This document shows positions 8,139 through 17,319 of a stretch of DNA of 64,000 bases, piece by piece. Location of the stretch: positions 3,678,001 to 3,742,000 of the forward strand of contig CP051247.1 of assembly GCA_017795105.1 (NCBI GenBank). Reading direction: 5' to 3'. The notes below the pieces were generated by a model. The model was not told where the DNA came from. It was given only the letters and a program-made list of their open reading frames with translations, and searched no databases. Position numbers and translations under genes: made by a program. Positions within the stretch are counted from its first letter, which is position 1; every line of letters begins with the position of its first letter. Source of the DNA: Planctomycetaceae bacterium (GTDB taxonomy: Bacteria > Planctomycetota > Planctomycetia > Planctomycetales > Planctomycetaceae).

Positions 8139-9161
8139 CTATCGGGGTTTGGCTGGCAGGCCCTGGAGGAGGCGCCGGAGTTGGGCGAGGCGGAAGTCGA
8201 GTTCGGGATTCTCGACAATCTTGCGCTGCACTGCCTGGCAGGCGTGCATGACCGTGCTGTGGCTGCGGTTGCCATAATAGCGGCCGATCTCGGCGTAGTT
8301 GGCCTGAATCAGATCGCGGGACAACCACATCGCCGTCTGCCGGGGGATCAGGAGGCTTCGTTCACGAGTGGCGGAACGAATGGCTTTCAGGGTCACACCG
8401 AACTCCCGGGCAACCGCTTTGGCGATCTCGGGGAGTGAGGGCTGCTGACCTTCGTGCTGAAGTTCGAGAAAGCTCTGGATGACGTCCGGGGTCAGTTCCT
8501 GATTTTCAATCTGCGTGACCGCTTCGAGCTGGGCAATCACGCCGTATAGTTCCCGGGGAGAAACGGGCAGCCGGTCGGCCAGAATCTCACAGCTTTCGGT
8601 GGGCAGGTAGAGCCCGCGGTGCTGGGAAAAATGATGCAGCAGGCTGATGCGACTATGCCGTTCCGGAAGAGGGATTTGAGCCGTAATTCCGGCATGGGCC
8701 CGACTGATTAATTTCGGGAGTGACTGTTGGAACTCCCCAATCGGAATTTGTGAAGAGAGAACGACCCGGCCGCCGAAGGAAAGAATCTCGTCGATGAGAA
8801 CGATCAGCTTTTTCTGAAGCCAGCTTTGCCGCTCGATGTGGTGAAGTTCTTCGCAGACAAGCAAATCAAGATCGCCGAGGTCATCGAGTTCGGGAATTGG
8901 CTTACCGGTGGATGCGGCTTCCAGATTGAGTGACGCGAACTCGTAGACCGGCAGAATACGGTAGTTGACGTCCCGGTAATGGGCCAGGAACCGGTCAACC
9001 GCATGCATAATGAGATGCGATTTGCCGGTTCCGGAAGGGCCATGAATGAGAACCAGCGACGGATCGAAATCGGGATCGGCGGAGAGCAGCCGTTCCAGGG
9101 CTGCCCGCGCGAACTCATTCTCCGGGAGATTCAGAAGTGAATGCTGGAATTCGGCGGACAT
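8139..9161 (-). CDS. dnaA: DnaA-type replication initiator, short form lacking domains I-II
   Basis: DnaA opens the replication origin. Domain III (AAA+) is seen from about residue 10, with Walker A GPSGTGKSHL at about 41-50 and a Walker B strand ending in CEELHHI, where the usual Asp-Asp pair seems to be Glu-Glu. Domain IV is clear from about 245: RQTAMWLSRDL and EIGRYYGNRSHSTVMHA match the DnaA signature that binds DnaA boxes. At 340 residues it is about 100 shorter than E. coli DnaA because the N-terminal DnaB-interacting domain and linker are missing. Neighbour scpB also acts in chromosome maintenance. I see no cluster of DnaA boxes (TTATCCACA) in the flanking gaps, so oriC is probably not here. 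It may be the main DnaA or a paralogue. Confidence 0.85.
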   Translation of the reverse strand: MSAEFQHSLLNLPENEFARAALERLLSADPDFDPSLVLIHGPSGTGKSHLIMHAVDRFLAHYRDVNYRILPVYEFASLNLEAASTGKPIPELDDLGDLDLLVCEELHHIERQSWLQKKLIVLIDEILSFGGRVVLSSQIPIGEFQQSLPKLISRAHAGITAQIPLPERHSRISLLHHFSQHRGLYLPTESCEILADRLPVSPRELYGVIAQLEAVTQIENQELTPDVIQSFLELQHEGQQPSLPEIAKAVAREFGVTLKAIRSATRERSLLIPRQTAMWLSRDLIQANYAEIGRYYGNRSHSTVMHACQAVQRKIVENPELDFRLAQLRRLLQGLPAKPR

Positions 9162-9509
9162 GGGATCTTGGACCGGACGTTCAGCACGATATACGACTTG
9201 TAGCGGTCATTAGAGTCCATCGGGGGGCGGTCTGGCAAGTTTTCCGAAAAGTTCATTGTTTACGATGTCCCCTGAGTTCCAGAATAAACGCTTGGATCAG
9301 TCGTCGACGAATAATCGATTAATTTTGAAATACGACCTAACTGAAGTTGAATCGCAGTCGCCGCAGCGCTGTCGGCGGGCAACCGAATTTCTCAATCCCG
9401 TCTGTGGAATTTCGAGAAGACGCTCGTTTAACCAGACAGATGCTTTGCCCTTCTGCGAAGCGGGAATTCTTCCTGCTTCTTAATCAACTTCGGGCCCACG
9501 GAGTTTGCG
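9162..9509. other. Divergent intergenic region between dnaA and the peroxidase gene
   Basis: The stretch is somewhat AT-richer than the surroundings (for example ATAATCGATTAATTTTG near 9310). No DnaA box with more than six of nine matches was seen and no ORF is credible. The right end carries GGAG before the peroxidase ATG. Confidence 0.5.
9210..9239 (-). promoter_or_regulatory. Candidate dnaA promoter
   Basis: Read on the minus strand, TTGCCA (9239-9234) and TCTAAT (9215-9210) are separated by 18 bases, each one base from consensus. Transcription would start about 45 bases upstream of the dnaA ATG. Confidence 0.4.
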
Positions 9510-12134
9510 ATGACACCCCGGAAAAACCTACGGAAATCCCTGCGCGCTGCGAGCGGCTCTCAGCCGTTTCAGATCGAAGCTTGTGAGCAAAGAATGCTCC
9601 TCAGTGGCGCTACGCCCGAGTACGCCAGTATTGATGGTTCAGGCAATAACCTGACCAATGTCGACTGGGGCAGCGTCGGCGAGCAGCTCGGACGACTCGC
9701 AGCTGTGGAGTACGGCGACGGAATCTCTTCGTTGGGAGGAGAACTCCGCGCCAGTGCTCGCGAAGTGAGTAACGCGGTCGCGAGCCAGTCCGACTCGGTC
9801 ACCAACGATCGTTACCTGACCGACTACCTTTGGATCTGGGGGCAGTTCCTGGATCACGATATCGATCTGACTGATCCAAATCCGGAAACCGAAGAAGCCA
9901 ATATCGCCGTTCCGACTGGTGATCCCTGGTTCGATCCGTACGGTACCGGAACTCAGGAGATCGCCCTGTCGCGATCGGAATACGATCATGAGACCGGCAC
10001 GGATGTCAATAATCCGCGTCAGCAGGTCAATGTGATTACGGCGTTTATTGATGGTTCGGTCATCTACGGATCGGATGACGTCCGAGCTGCCGCGTTGCGG
10101 ACGTTTTCTGACGGCAAACTCAAAACCAGTGCGGGAGATCTTCTACCTTACAATGAAGATGGCCTGCCGAACGCCGGCGGAACGAGTGCCGCTCTGTTCC
10201 TGGCTGGGGATATTCGGGCCAATGAGAACATTGCGTTGACCTCGATGCACACGATCTGGGTGCGGGAGCATAACCGGATCGCCGAGCAGATCTGCAGTCG
10301 AGATGCGAGCCTGACGGACGAAGAGATCTATCAGCAGGCGCGAATCATCGTCAGTGCTCAACTCCAGCATATCACGTACAACGAATTCCTGCCGGCTCTG
10401 CTTGGCAATGGAGCGATCGGGGCCTATGAAGGCTACGATTCGACCGTGAACCCGAACATCGCCAACGAGTTCTCCACCGCCGCATATCGGCTGGGGCATA
10501 CGTTCCTGTCTCCAGAACTGCAGCGACAGAATGCCGACGGATCGGACGCCGCCGAGGGGGATATCGCCCTGCGAGATGCGTTCTTCCGTCCCGGCGAGAT
10601 CGAGGACCATGGCATCGACTCCGTGCTTCAGGGAGCCGCCTCTCAGCTTGCTCAGGAATTTGATACCCAGATTATCGACGAAGTACGCAACTTCCTGTTC
10701 GGCCCTCCGGGCTCCGGCGGCTTCGATCTGGCTTCGTTGAATATTCAGCGGGGACGTGACCATGGTCTGGCTGACTACAATCAGGCCCGCGAGGATATGG
10801 GGCTGGCCCGCGTGACGTCGTTCGACGAGATTTCCTCGAATCCCAATGTCGTCGCTCGCCTTCAATCCGTTTACGACTCGGTCGATGAGATTGATCTCTG
10901 GGTCGGCATGCTGGCGGAAGATCACGTTCAGGGAGCCAGTGTCGGTGAGCTCGTGCGAGCCGTGCTGGTCGATCAGTTCACCCGCCTGCGGGATGGCGAT
11001 CGCTTCTGGTATGAAAACAGACTCGGAGGCGAAGCGCTCTTCAAAGTACGGCAGACCAGTCTGGCGGATGTGATCGAACGCAACTCGAATGTCGTCATTC
11101 GGCAGGACAATATTTTCTTTGCCGAATCGGTGATGGAGTACCGGGTTCCCGGAAACCGTCCTGATCAGGTCACTCGTGTGCAGATTCGTGGCGGCAACGT
11201 TCAGATTGTCGACCAGCTGTCTGGTGTCGTAATGATGTCCCGCCCTGTGGGCGAAGTCGATCAGGTCCGGATCATTGGGCGTGATAACGTCAACGATCGC
11301 ATGGTGATCGAAGGTGGCATGCATCTGAATGCCATTCCCGGAGGCATCGTTCTCTGGGGTGGCCATGATGGCGATGATGTTGTCCATGTCGCCGGCACGC
11401 CGAAGGCGGATGATATCGACATCGAACCCGGCATGGTCTACGTCAATGGGCACCGTGTCGAGAATGGTGGATTCGAAGTCATCTCGATCGCCGGCGGGAG
11501 CGGTAACGATGATATCCGCGCAACCGGCCAGGATCTCAAGGGGAACATGGTTGTCTACGGCAACATGGGCGATGACCTGATCGTGGGATGCATCGGCAAC
11601 GACCTCCTGATTGGCGGAGCCGGGAACGATGTGATTAATGGATCGCGCGGGAATGACGTCATCGAAGGGAACCAGGGCAACGATCGTCTCTTCGGTGCCA
11701 GTGGCATCGACTTCATTCGCGGCGGCGAAGGACACGATCAGATTTACGGTGGTGACGACGACGACTTCCTCTTCGGCGAAGAGGGGAACGACGCGCTGCG
11801 TGGGGAACGAGGCAACGACATGCTCGTCGGCGGACCGGGCCGGGACAGCCTGATTGGAGGCCCTGGTCAGGATACGATTGTCGATGCCGATCTTCAGGCC
11901 GCTCCGGATATGATGGCTCAGCCGCCTCGCCGCGACGAACCCACGATGATGGACCTGGCACGCCGAGTCCTCAACACGCCGGATGATCAGGGCTCCGGTG
12001 GTTCGCAGCAGTCGGACTCCGACAAGCCATCCGATTTCGCGAATCGTGTTCCGGAACCTTCTCGGGAGATCGAAGATCTCGGTGTCGCAGCTCTTGAAAA
12101 CCTCTTCCGGCTCGGCTCGGGCGGTCGCAGTTAA
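9510..12134 (+). CDS. Secreted animal-type heme peroxidase with RTX calcium-binding repeats
   Basis: An N-terminal QPFQIEACEQRMLLSGA segment (about residues 21-37) is the planctomycete surface-protein motif (LEPR/EQR-LL type). The catalytic domain (about 60-540) shows the peroxidase signatures: WGQFLDHDIDLT with the distal His near 116 and the adjacent Asp, HTIWVREHNRIAEQ near 246, the proximal His region RLGHTFL near 329 and LNIQRGRDHGLADYN near 411. Residues 600-680 are beta-rich and 687-790 hold RTX nonapeptides (GGxGxDxhx type, e.g. GNDVINGSRGNDVIEGN, GEEGNDALRGERGNDML). Products of this family oxidise halides or organic substrates with peroxide outside the cell; RTX repeats bind calcium after export. 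GGAG precedes the ATG. A Rho-independent terminator follows. Confidence 0.92.
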   Translation: MTPRKNLRKSLRAASGSQPFQIEACEQRMLLSGATPEYASIDGSGNNLTNVDWGSVGEQLGRLAAVEYGDGISSLGGELRASAREVSNAVASQSDSVTNDRYLTDYLWIWGQFLDHDIDLTDPNPETEEANIAVPTGDPWFDPYGTGTQEIALSRSEYDHETGTDVNNPRQQVNVITAFIDGSVIYGSDDVRAAALRTFSDGKLKTSAGDLLPYNEDGLPNAGGTSAALFLAGDIRANENIALTSMHTIWVREHNRIAEQICSRDASLTDEEIYQQARIIVSAQLQHITYNEFLPALLGNGAIGAYEGYDSTVNPNIANEFSTAAYRLGHTFLSPELQRQNADGSDAAEGDIALRDAFFRPGEIEDHGIDSVLQGAASQLAQEFDTQIIDEVRNFLFGPPGSGGFDLASLNIQRGRDHGLADYNQAREDMGLARVTSFDEISSNPNVVARLQSVYDSVDEIDLWVGMLAEDHVQGASVGELVRAVLVDQFTRLRDGDRFWYENRLGGEALFKVRQTSLADVIERNSNVVIRQDNIFFAESVMEYRVPGNRPDQVTRVQIRGGNVQIVDQLSGVVMMSRPVGEVDQVRIIGRDNVNDRMVIEGGMHLNAIPGGIVLWGGHDGDDVVHVAGTPKADDIDIEPGMVYVNGHRVENGGFEVISIAGGSGNDDIRATGQDLKGNMVVYGNMGDDLIVGCIGNDLLIGGAGNDVINGSRGNDVIEGNQGNDRLFGASGIDFIRGGEGHDQIYGGDDDDFLFGEEGNDALRGERGNDMLVGGPGRDSLIGGPGQDTIVDADLQAAPDMMAQPPRRDEPTMMDLARRVLNTPDDQGSGGSQQSDSDKPSDFANRVPEPSREIEDLGVAALENLFRLGSGGRS

Positions 12135-12154
12135 CGATCTGAAGAAACGACATG

Positions 12155-12197
12155 AAACGGCTCCTTTTCCAACTTGGGAAGGAGCCGTTTTTGTTTT
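12155..12197 (+). terminator. Rho-independent terminator after the peroxidase gene
   Basis: AAACGGCTCCTT pairs with AAGGAGCCGTTT through a 12-bp stem around a short loop (bases 12155-12190), followed by TTGTTTT. It lies 20 bases past the stop codon, and its T-run overlaps the stop of the convergent deacetylase gene. Confidence 0.85.
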
Positions 12198-13095
12198 ACC
12201 TGAGCAATTCAACCGCTGTGGAGATCGTCGTCGATTGAATATCGACGATGTCATTCAGATCGGGCGAATAGCCACCCGACATGGCAATGACGACCGGCAG
12301 TTCGCGGCGGGCACACTCGGTGAGCACGAGTTCGTCGCGCCGCTGCAAACCGGGCTTGGTAAGTTTCATCTTGCCGAAACGGTCGTTCATGAAGGGATCG
12401 GCTCCGGCCAGATAGAAGATGAAGTCGGGCTGCGCTTCTGCGAACGCACGCACCAGTCCTTCGCTGAGTTGCTCAAGATAATCCAGATCGCTCGTGCCAT
12501 CTGGCAGGGCGATATCGAGATTGCTGACTTCTTTCCGCAGCGGGAAGTTCTTCGCCCCGTGAATCGAAAAGGTGTAGACGTGAGGATCATCGGCGAAGAT
12601 GACGGCCGACCCGTTTCCCTGATGCACATCGCAATCGATGATCAGATAAGACCCGTGGCCGAAACGGGATTGCTGATCCCTGATCGCACAGGCGACATCG
12701 TTGAAGACGCAGTACCCTTCTCCGCGGTCGGCAAATGAATGATGCGTTCCGCCGGCCAGATTGATGCCGAGCCGTTCCGTGCGAGCCACCTCAGCTGCGG
12801 CGATAGTTGCACCCGTCGAGTGTCGCGAACGAACGACAAGTTCCGGCGACCAGGGAAAGCCGATGCGTCCCATGTCTTTGGAGTCGATCGTGCCTTCGAT
12901 CAGGCTCTGCAGATACTCGCGGGAGTGGACACGCAGAATCTGCTCGTCCGTCGCGGCCGGTGAGGCGACAACATCCTCGGCTCGGACGATGCCCTCGTGG
13001 AATATTCTCTCGCGAAGCAGCCGGTACTTGTCGACCGGAAAACGATGCTTCGACGGCAGTGGCAGTTTATGATGATCGCTGTAGAACGCTCGCAT
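12196..13095 (-). CDS. Histone deacetylase family protein
   Basis: This 299-residue protein belongs to the arginase/deacetylase superfamily, HDAC class (AcuC / acetylpolyamine amidohydrolase related). It hydrolyses acetyl groups from lysine side chains or polyamines using zinc. The active site is visible as GGTHHSFAD (paired His near 118-119), the metal-binding DCDVHQGNG (Asp near 154-156 and His158) and DPHVYTFSIHG, with another metal ligand in AGADPF. Length is typical for bacterial members. It ends inside the terminator of the peroxidase gene and faces away from the cysteine desulfurase promoter; the two genes are on the same strand but separated by 9 bases, so co-transcription is possible. 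The substrate is not predictable from sequence. Confidence 0.9.
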   Translation of the reverse strand: MRAFYSDHHKLPLPSKHRFPVDKYRLLRERIFHEGIVRAEDVVASPAATDEQILRVHSREYLQSLIEGTIDSKDMGRIGFPWSPELVVRSRHSTGATIAAAEVARTERLGINLAGGTHHSFADRGEGYCVFNDVACAIRDQQSRFGHGSYLIIDCDVHQGNGSAVIFADDPHVYTFSIHGAKNFPLRKEVSNLDIALPDGTSDLDYLEQLSEGLVRAFAEAQPDFIFYLAGADPFMNDRFGKMKLTKPGLQRRDELVLTECARRELPVVIAMSGGYSPDLNDIVDIQSTTISTAVELLR

Positions 13096-13104
13096 GGTAC
13101 GGGA

Positions 13105-14253
13105 TTATAGACTCCGCAACCGGGAAACCACGTCGACAATTCGATTCACGGCCTCATCGATTTCGTCGAGCGTCAGAAAACGATGCACGCTGAACCGCAA
13201 AGCCGACTTGGCCTGTCCACGATCAATTCCCATCGCCAGCAGCACGGGAGAAGGCTCAGCCGATCCACTCGCACAGGCACTGCCCAACGAACAGCAGATG
13301 CCGGCCAGATCGAGCGCGACCAGCAATGCCTCGGCATCAAGTCCGGCGAATGCGATGTTGCTCGTGTTTGGCAGACGGGGAGCGTCGGCTCCGTGAACGG
13401 TGATCCCTTCGAGGCGGGACTTCAGCCCCTGCTCGAACCTTTCCCTCAGGCTCAGCAGAGACGCGTGGATCTCCTCGTGCTGCTTCTCGTAGTCCTGCAG
13501 CAGCCACGCCATCCCGGCCGCCAGTCCAACTGATTCGGTGCCCGGTCGCCGGCTCGCTTCCTGAAAGCCGCCGACCGTCAACGGGACAAGCGGCACATCT
13601 TCTTTCAGCAGCAGCCCGCCAATCCCACGCGGGCCATGGCATTTGTGAACGCCAAAACTCGCCGCCGATGCCCCGGTTTCCTGAAACGAAAACGGCACGC
13701 GGCCAACCGCCTGAACAATGTCGAGATGCCAGGGGACTTGGCGATTCTCGCAAATCTCACGGAGAGCAGAGAGATCCTGCAACACACCGATTTCATTATG
13801 AGCGTAGATGACGGAAACCAGTCCGATTCGATCCCAGGGGAGTGACTGCAGCCCTTCCGCCGCGATCAGCCCCTGACTGTTGAGCGGGATGAGGACGGCT
13901 TTCCAGCCCAGTTGAACAAGTCGCTCGGCTGTCTCCCGCGTCGCCGGATGTTCTCCTCCCGTAAGGGCGATCGTTCGCTTTTCCGGAGCGACGGCTGCGG
14001 CGAGTCCATGCAGAGCGAGATTGGTCGATTCGGTTCCGCCGCTGGTCAGCACGAGTTCCCGATGATCCGCGCCGAGGACTCTGGCGATGGTCGCTCGCGA
14101 TTCTTTCAGACTTTGACGGGCCAGTCGGCCGATCTGATGGGTGCTGCCGGGGTTTCCGTAACAGCTCAACGAAACCTCCCGCACGCGGTCCCAGACCGCG
14201 GGATCGGGCGGCGTGGTGGAGTTGGCATCGAGATAAATGATCGGGGAAGCCAT
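13105..14253 (-). CDS. Cysteine desulfurase (NifS/IscS-like aminotransferase class V)
   Basis: The enzyme removes sulfur from cysteine as a persulfide for Fe-S clusters or thio-modification. PLP-binding features are clear: GGTESTNLA near 72-80, the H-stacking His in GGEHPATRE near 102, Asp178 in HLDIVQ, and the lysine K204 in SFGVHKCHGPRG. The mobile-loop catalytic Cys lies near 327 in SACASGS. The length (382) is in the range of NifS/IscS, and the sequence ends soon after SALRFSVHRFLT. No scaffold IscU or other isc gene is nearby, so its partner is elsewhere. A Cys-Cys pair before the catalytic Cys is a local detail. The start has no strong ribosome-binding site; another initiation codon close by is possible. 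Confidence 0.9.
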   Translation of the reverse strand: MASPIIYLDANSTTPPDPAVWDRVREVSLSCYGNPGSTHQIGRLARQSLKESRATIARVLGADHRELVLTSGGTESTNLALHGLAAAVAPEKRTIALTGGEHPATRETAERLVQLGWKAVLIPLNSQGLIAAEGLQSLPWDRIGLVSVIYAHNEIGVLQDLSALREICENRQVPWHLDIVQAVGRVPFSFQETGASAASFGVHKCHGPRGIGGLLLKEDVPLVPLTVGGFQEASRRPGTESVGLAAGMAWLLQDYEKQHEEIHASLLSLRERFEQGLKSRLEGITVHGADAPRLPNTSNIAFAGLDAEALLVALDLAGICCSLGSACASGSAEPSPVLLAMGIDRGQAKSALRFSVHRFLTLDEIDEAVNRIVDVVSRLRSL

Positions 14254-14380
14254 GGGAGGTCGCTGCAGAAAGTCGGACGGCTGCCGCTCCGTTCGGGAGC
14301 ATCAACGGAAACGAGCCGTTCCATCGATGTCACGATAGAACGGCTCGCTGTGTTGTCAACCAGTTGCGGTGATCCAGAGA

Positions 14381-15664
14381 TTACCGGGGCAGCGACTGCA
14401 CCAGTTCTTCGGTCGAGGAACGATCGAAGCTTCCGGTTCGTTTCGAAGCCGAGAAGCGGTGTTCACTCTCCGGTCGAGGCGTTTCCGAACGCGGATTGGC
14501 TGCTCGGATGACAGTCTGCTGCTGAGCGATGATTGTGCTCAGGTCATCGCATCGGCGATGCATTTCAACGAGTACCTGTTCCATGCGGCTGCTCAAATTG
14601 GTGTAGATGCCGAAGACGAACATCAGCTGGCATCCGGCGAAGGTGAGCCAGCCGGTCGATTCGGTCAGCTGAGCCACGTTCCCGAACTTGCAGGCAATCA
14701 CGATGCCAACACCGGCCGTCATGCCGAGACCGCCGAGCAGCACGAGTGTCTGTCCGAAGATCGCCGACCAGTTGCGGCCGGGGCGAGTTGATTTTTCCGG
14801 AAGGGTGAAGCTGGGAGCCTCGTATGCGGGAGCCGACATCTTCACCTGTCCTTCGCGGCGTGGTTCGGTTGAGGGGCGTTCGGGAATCTTCGACTCCGGG
14901 GCGGCTGACCGTGCAGCCGGGGCGTCATCTCGCAGTGCATCGCCGACCGGGATAGACGTGGTTGGTTTCTGCGGTTCGCGATTCATCGGTTCACGAGTCG
15001 ACGTTTCGCGATTCATGAGAGCCGCGGCATCGTTGCGGGCCGCTCGCGGTGCGGGAGCAGCGGGCGATGGAGTCTGTTTCTGGGCTTCTGGCTTGCTGAA
15101 ACTGCGTCGCGGAGGTTCAGCGGTTTCACTGCGAGTCGGCTCCGGCTGCTGAGGCCGCGGCGCGGGTTGCTCGGGACGACGCTCGAGTTTTGGGGCGGCC
15201 TGTGGCATCGAGGGCGAAGCCGGGCGTTCTGCACGCGGTTGTTCGACGTTCGGCAGTTCCAGCTTGGCCGGCCGGCTCTGTGGGGTCGGAATCGATGGCC
15301 GTTCGACACTCTCCGCCTTCGGGGCGGGCGTCGGTCGGGACGGCATCTTCATGACCGGGGAGGTTCGCTTCGGCTCAGGTCGAACGGGCTCTTCGGGCTG
15401 CTCTTTCAGGAGGCTTTCCGAGGAATCGTAAGCACGCTCGAACTGATCGGTCAGATCGTCATCCGCTTCGTTCACCGGATGCCCCGGATCATCGAGACGC
15501 GATTCTTCCCAGCGTTTCAGCAGCGCCTGAGCCGTCTGTGCGATGGTCTGATTCGTGACTGGCTCGCTGGAGCCGAGTTCCTGGCCGCATTCGGTGCACT
15601 GATCCAGCCCGGTGACCGGACTACGACTCGTGCTGACCTCGGCGCGGCATTGATCGCACCACAT
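14381..15664 (-). CDS. Zinc-ribbon membrane protein with Pro-rich linker
   Basis: I start the gene at ATG 15664 since the minus strand has GGGAGGGGA just before it and the protein then opens with a zinc ribbon: CDQC near residues 3-6 and CTEC about 20 residues later. An upstream in-frame ATG would add 45 residues without sense. The next 280 residues are rich in Pro, Glu, Arg and Ala (low complexity, probably disordered), and near 325-395 two hydrophobic helices follow (GQTLVLLGGLGMTAGVGIVIACK and GWLTFAGCQLMFVFGIY). A C-terminal segment with MEQVLVEMHRRCDDL looks helical. The protein is anchored in the membrane with the ribbon facing the cytoplasm. Function is unknown; this architecture is frequent in planctomycetes. 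Confidence 0.75.
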   Translation of the reverse strand: MWCDQCRAEVSTSRSPVTGLDQCTECGQELGSSEPVTNQTIAQTAQALLKRWEESRLDDPGHPVNEADDDLTDQFERAYDSSESLLKEQPEEPVRPEPKRTSPVMKMPSRPTPAPKAESVERPSIPTPQSRPAKLELPNVEQPRAERPASPSMPQAAPKLERRPEQPAPRPQQPEPTRSETAEPPRRSFSKPEAQKQTPSPAAPAPRAARNDAAALMNRETSTREPMNREPQKPTTSIPVGDALRDDAPAARSAAPESKIPERPSTEPRREGQVKMSAPAYEAPSFTLPEKSTRPGRNWSAIFGQTLVLLGGLGMTAGVGIVIACKFGNVAQLTESTGWLTFAGCQLMFVFGIYTNLSSRMEQVLVEMHRRCDDLSTIIAQQQTVIRAANPRSETPRPESEHRFSASKRTGSFDRSSTEELVQSLPR

Positions 15665-15912
15665 ATCCCCTCCCTGAGATGCTGAAATCACGAGATCGGC
15701 TGCGAAAACGCCGCTCGATCTCCTGTCGTCCCTGTAACTGGTCCTGATCCGTCGACCAGAATGGCGCATGTCATACTCGAAACCGGGGTCAAACGGCAAG
15801 AGCGATCTGCAAGCTTGATTGTTTCAAAGGTCTTTGATGTTTACCATGTCGAGTGCTGATATCTGAATTCCAATCCTGCCTCCCATCGATCGCCATCGTT
15901 AAGGAATCGACC

Positions 15913-17181
15913 ATGGTCTCCTCACGAATTTTCCTGGGCCTCGCCCTGGGACTCCCCGTTTTCACCTCGTTGCCGGCGACATTCGCCGAAGATCCTGTCA
16001 CCTTCGAAGCCCGCCGACTCACGGTCGACGCCAATGAAGGAATCGATGTTGCCGATGTCGACAACGACGGAAAGCTCGACATTATTTCAGGTCGCAACTG
16101 GTTCCGCGCCCCGGAGTACGTGCCGCATCCGCTGCGGACGATTGAAGACTGGAACGGCTATGTCGTCAGCAATGGCGATTTCGCCTACGACGTGAACAAG
16201 GATGGCTGGGTTGATGTCATCTCCGGCGGCTTTCTCGATACCGAAATCAGCTGGTACGAGAATCCTAAAGAAGAAGGGCTGCGGCTCGGCCAGATGTGGA
16301 AGAAGCATGTGCTCGTCGATACGCAGCTGAGCCAGAACGAAGGCAACATGTTCGTCGACCTGAATGGCGACGACGTTCCCGAGTTTCTGGTGAACAGCTG
16401 GAACGCCAAGAACCCGATGGTCGCCTGGAAGCTGACCGAGAAAGAGGTTCCCGCTCCTGCTGAGAGCAAAGGAAAAGGCAAGAAGGATCCGGCTGGGGCT
16501 GTGAAAACCGTCAAAGTCCCGGCGATGGAGAAGTGGTTGATCGGCGATCGGGCCAACGGCCACGGCATGGCTGTCGGTGATCTGACGAACAATGGCAGGC
16601 TCGACATCATTGTCGGCGAAGGCTGGTACGAGCAGCCGGCTCAGAACGCGGACACCGAACAGTGGACCTATCACTCCGACTGGGCCGGACTGCATGCCGC
16701 GGTGCCCTGCCTGATTCGGGATCTGAACGGCGACGGCAAGAACGACATCATCTGGGCCAAGGGGCACGACTACGGTCTGTTCTGGTGGGAGATCACGGGG
16801 CAGAAAGCGGATGGCTCGCTCGAATGGAAAGAGCATGAAATCGATCGCAGCTTCTCCCAGGCTCACGCCCTGCACTTCGCCGATATCGATGGCGACGGAG
16901 CCGATGAGCTGATCACCGGCAAGCGGGTTCGTGCTCATAACGGACGCGATCCAGGCGGCACGGAACCTTCGGGCGTGTACTACTACAACTGGGATCCCGT
17001 CGCGAAGAAGTTCACCCGTCACGATATCGATGTCAGCGGAAACGTCGGCATCGGCCTGCAGATTCGGACTGCCGATCTCAACGGCGACGGCAAGCTCGAT
17101 ATCGCTGTAGCCGGGAAATCGGGAACTCATGTGTTGATCAACAAAGGACCGGCGAAGTCACAGGTTTCCGCGAATCGGTAA
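15913..17181 (+). CDS. Secreted FG-GAP/VCBS repeat protein
   Basis: The start at 15913 gives a clean signal peptide (MVSSRIFLGLALGLPVF, cleavage near TFA-ED) and has AAGGA upstream; an ORF start at 15853 would add 20 residues. The mature protein has repeated FG-GAP/VCBS blades with calcium loops of the DxDxDGxxD type: DVDNDGKLDI, DVNKDGWVDV, DLNGDDVPEF, DLTNNGRLDI, DLNGDGKNDI, DIDGDGADEL and DLNGDGKLDI, so a seven-bladed propeller is plausible. Such proteins in planctomycetes are usually extracellular and may support polysaccharide binding or degradation, but no enzyme domain is present here. Residues 205-220 form a Lys/Ala-rich loop. It is followed by a strong hairpin. Confidence 0.85.
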   Translation: MVSSRIFLGLALGLPVFTSLPATFAEDPVTFEARRLTVDANEGIDVADVDNDGKLDIISGRNWFRAPEYVPHPLRTIEDWNGYVVSNGDFAYDVNKDGWVDVISGGFLDTEISWYENPKEEGLRLGQMWKKHVLVDTQLSQNEGNMFVDLNGDDVPEFLVNSWNAKNPMVAWKLTEKEVPAPAESKGKGKKDPAGAVKTVKVPAMEKWLIGDRANGHGMAVGDLTNNGRLDIIVGEGWYEQPAQNADTEQWTYHSDWAGLHAAVPCLIRDLNGDGKNDIIWAKGHDYGLFWWEITGQKADGSLEWKEHEIDRSFSQAHALHFADIDGDGADELITGKRVRAHNGRDPGGTEPSGVYYYNWDPVAKKFTRHDIDVSGNVGIGLQIRTADLNGDGKLDIAVAGKSGTHVLINKGPAKSQVSANR

Positions 17182-17209
17182 TCGTGAACGATCGTTGGTT
17201 CGGAACGAG

Positions 17210-17241
17210 CCGCAGGTTCAAGTTGTCTGTTGAACCTGCGG
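17210..17241 (+). other. Strong hairpin after the FG-GAP gene
   Basis: CCGCAGGTTCAA pairs exactly with TTGAACCTGCGG (12-bp stem, 8-base loop). No T-run follows, so it is not a classical terminator on the + strand; it could act as an mRNA-stabilising or Rho-dependent stem. Confidence 0.6.
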
Positions 17242-17319
17242 TGACCTCGTAAGCGTCGCGCCAAGGAACAGCGCGGCTCGGAACGCTGATCTCAACCAGC
17301 CAGTTCACAGTCGCGCCCC

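Noticed and set aside
9162..9509. Possible oriC next to dnaA
   Set aside because: No DnaA box close to TTATCCACA and no AT-rich unwinding tract of the expected size; best partial match was six of nine bases.
10143..12254. 703-codon open frame on the - strand across the peroxidase gene
   Set aside because: Antisense to a clear peroxidase-RTX gene; the repeated look of its protein mirrors the RTX repeats.
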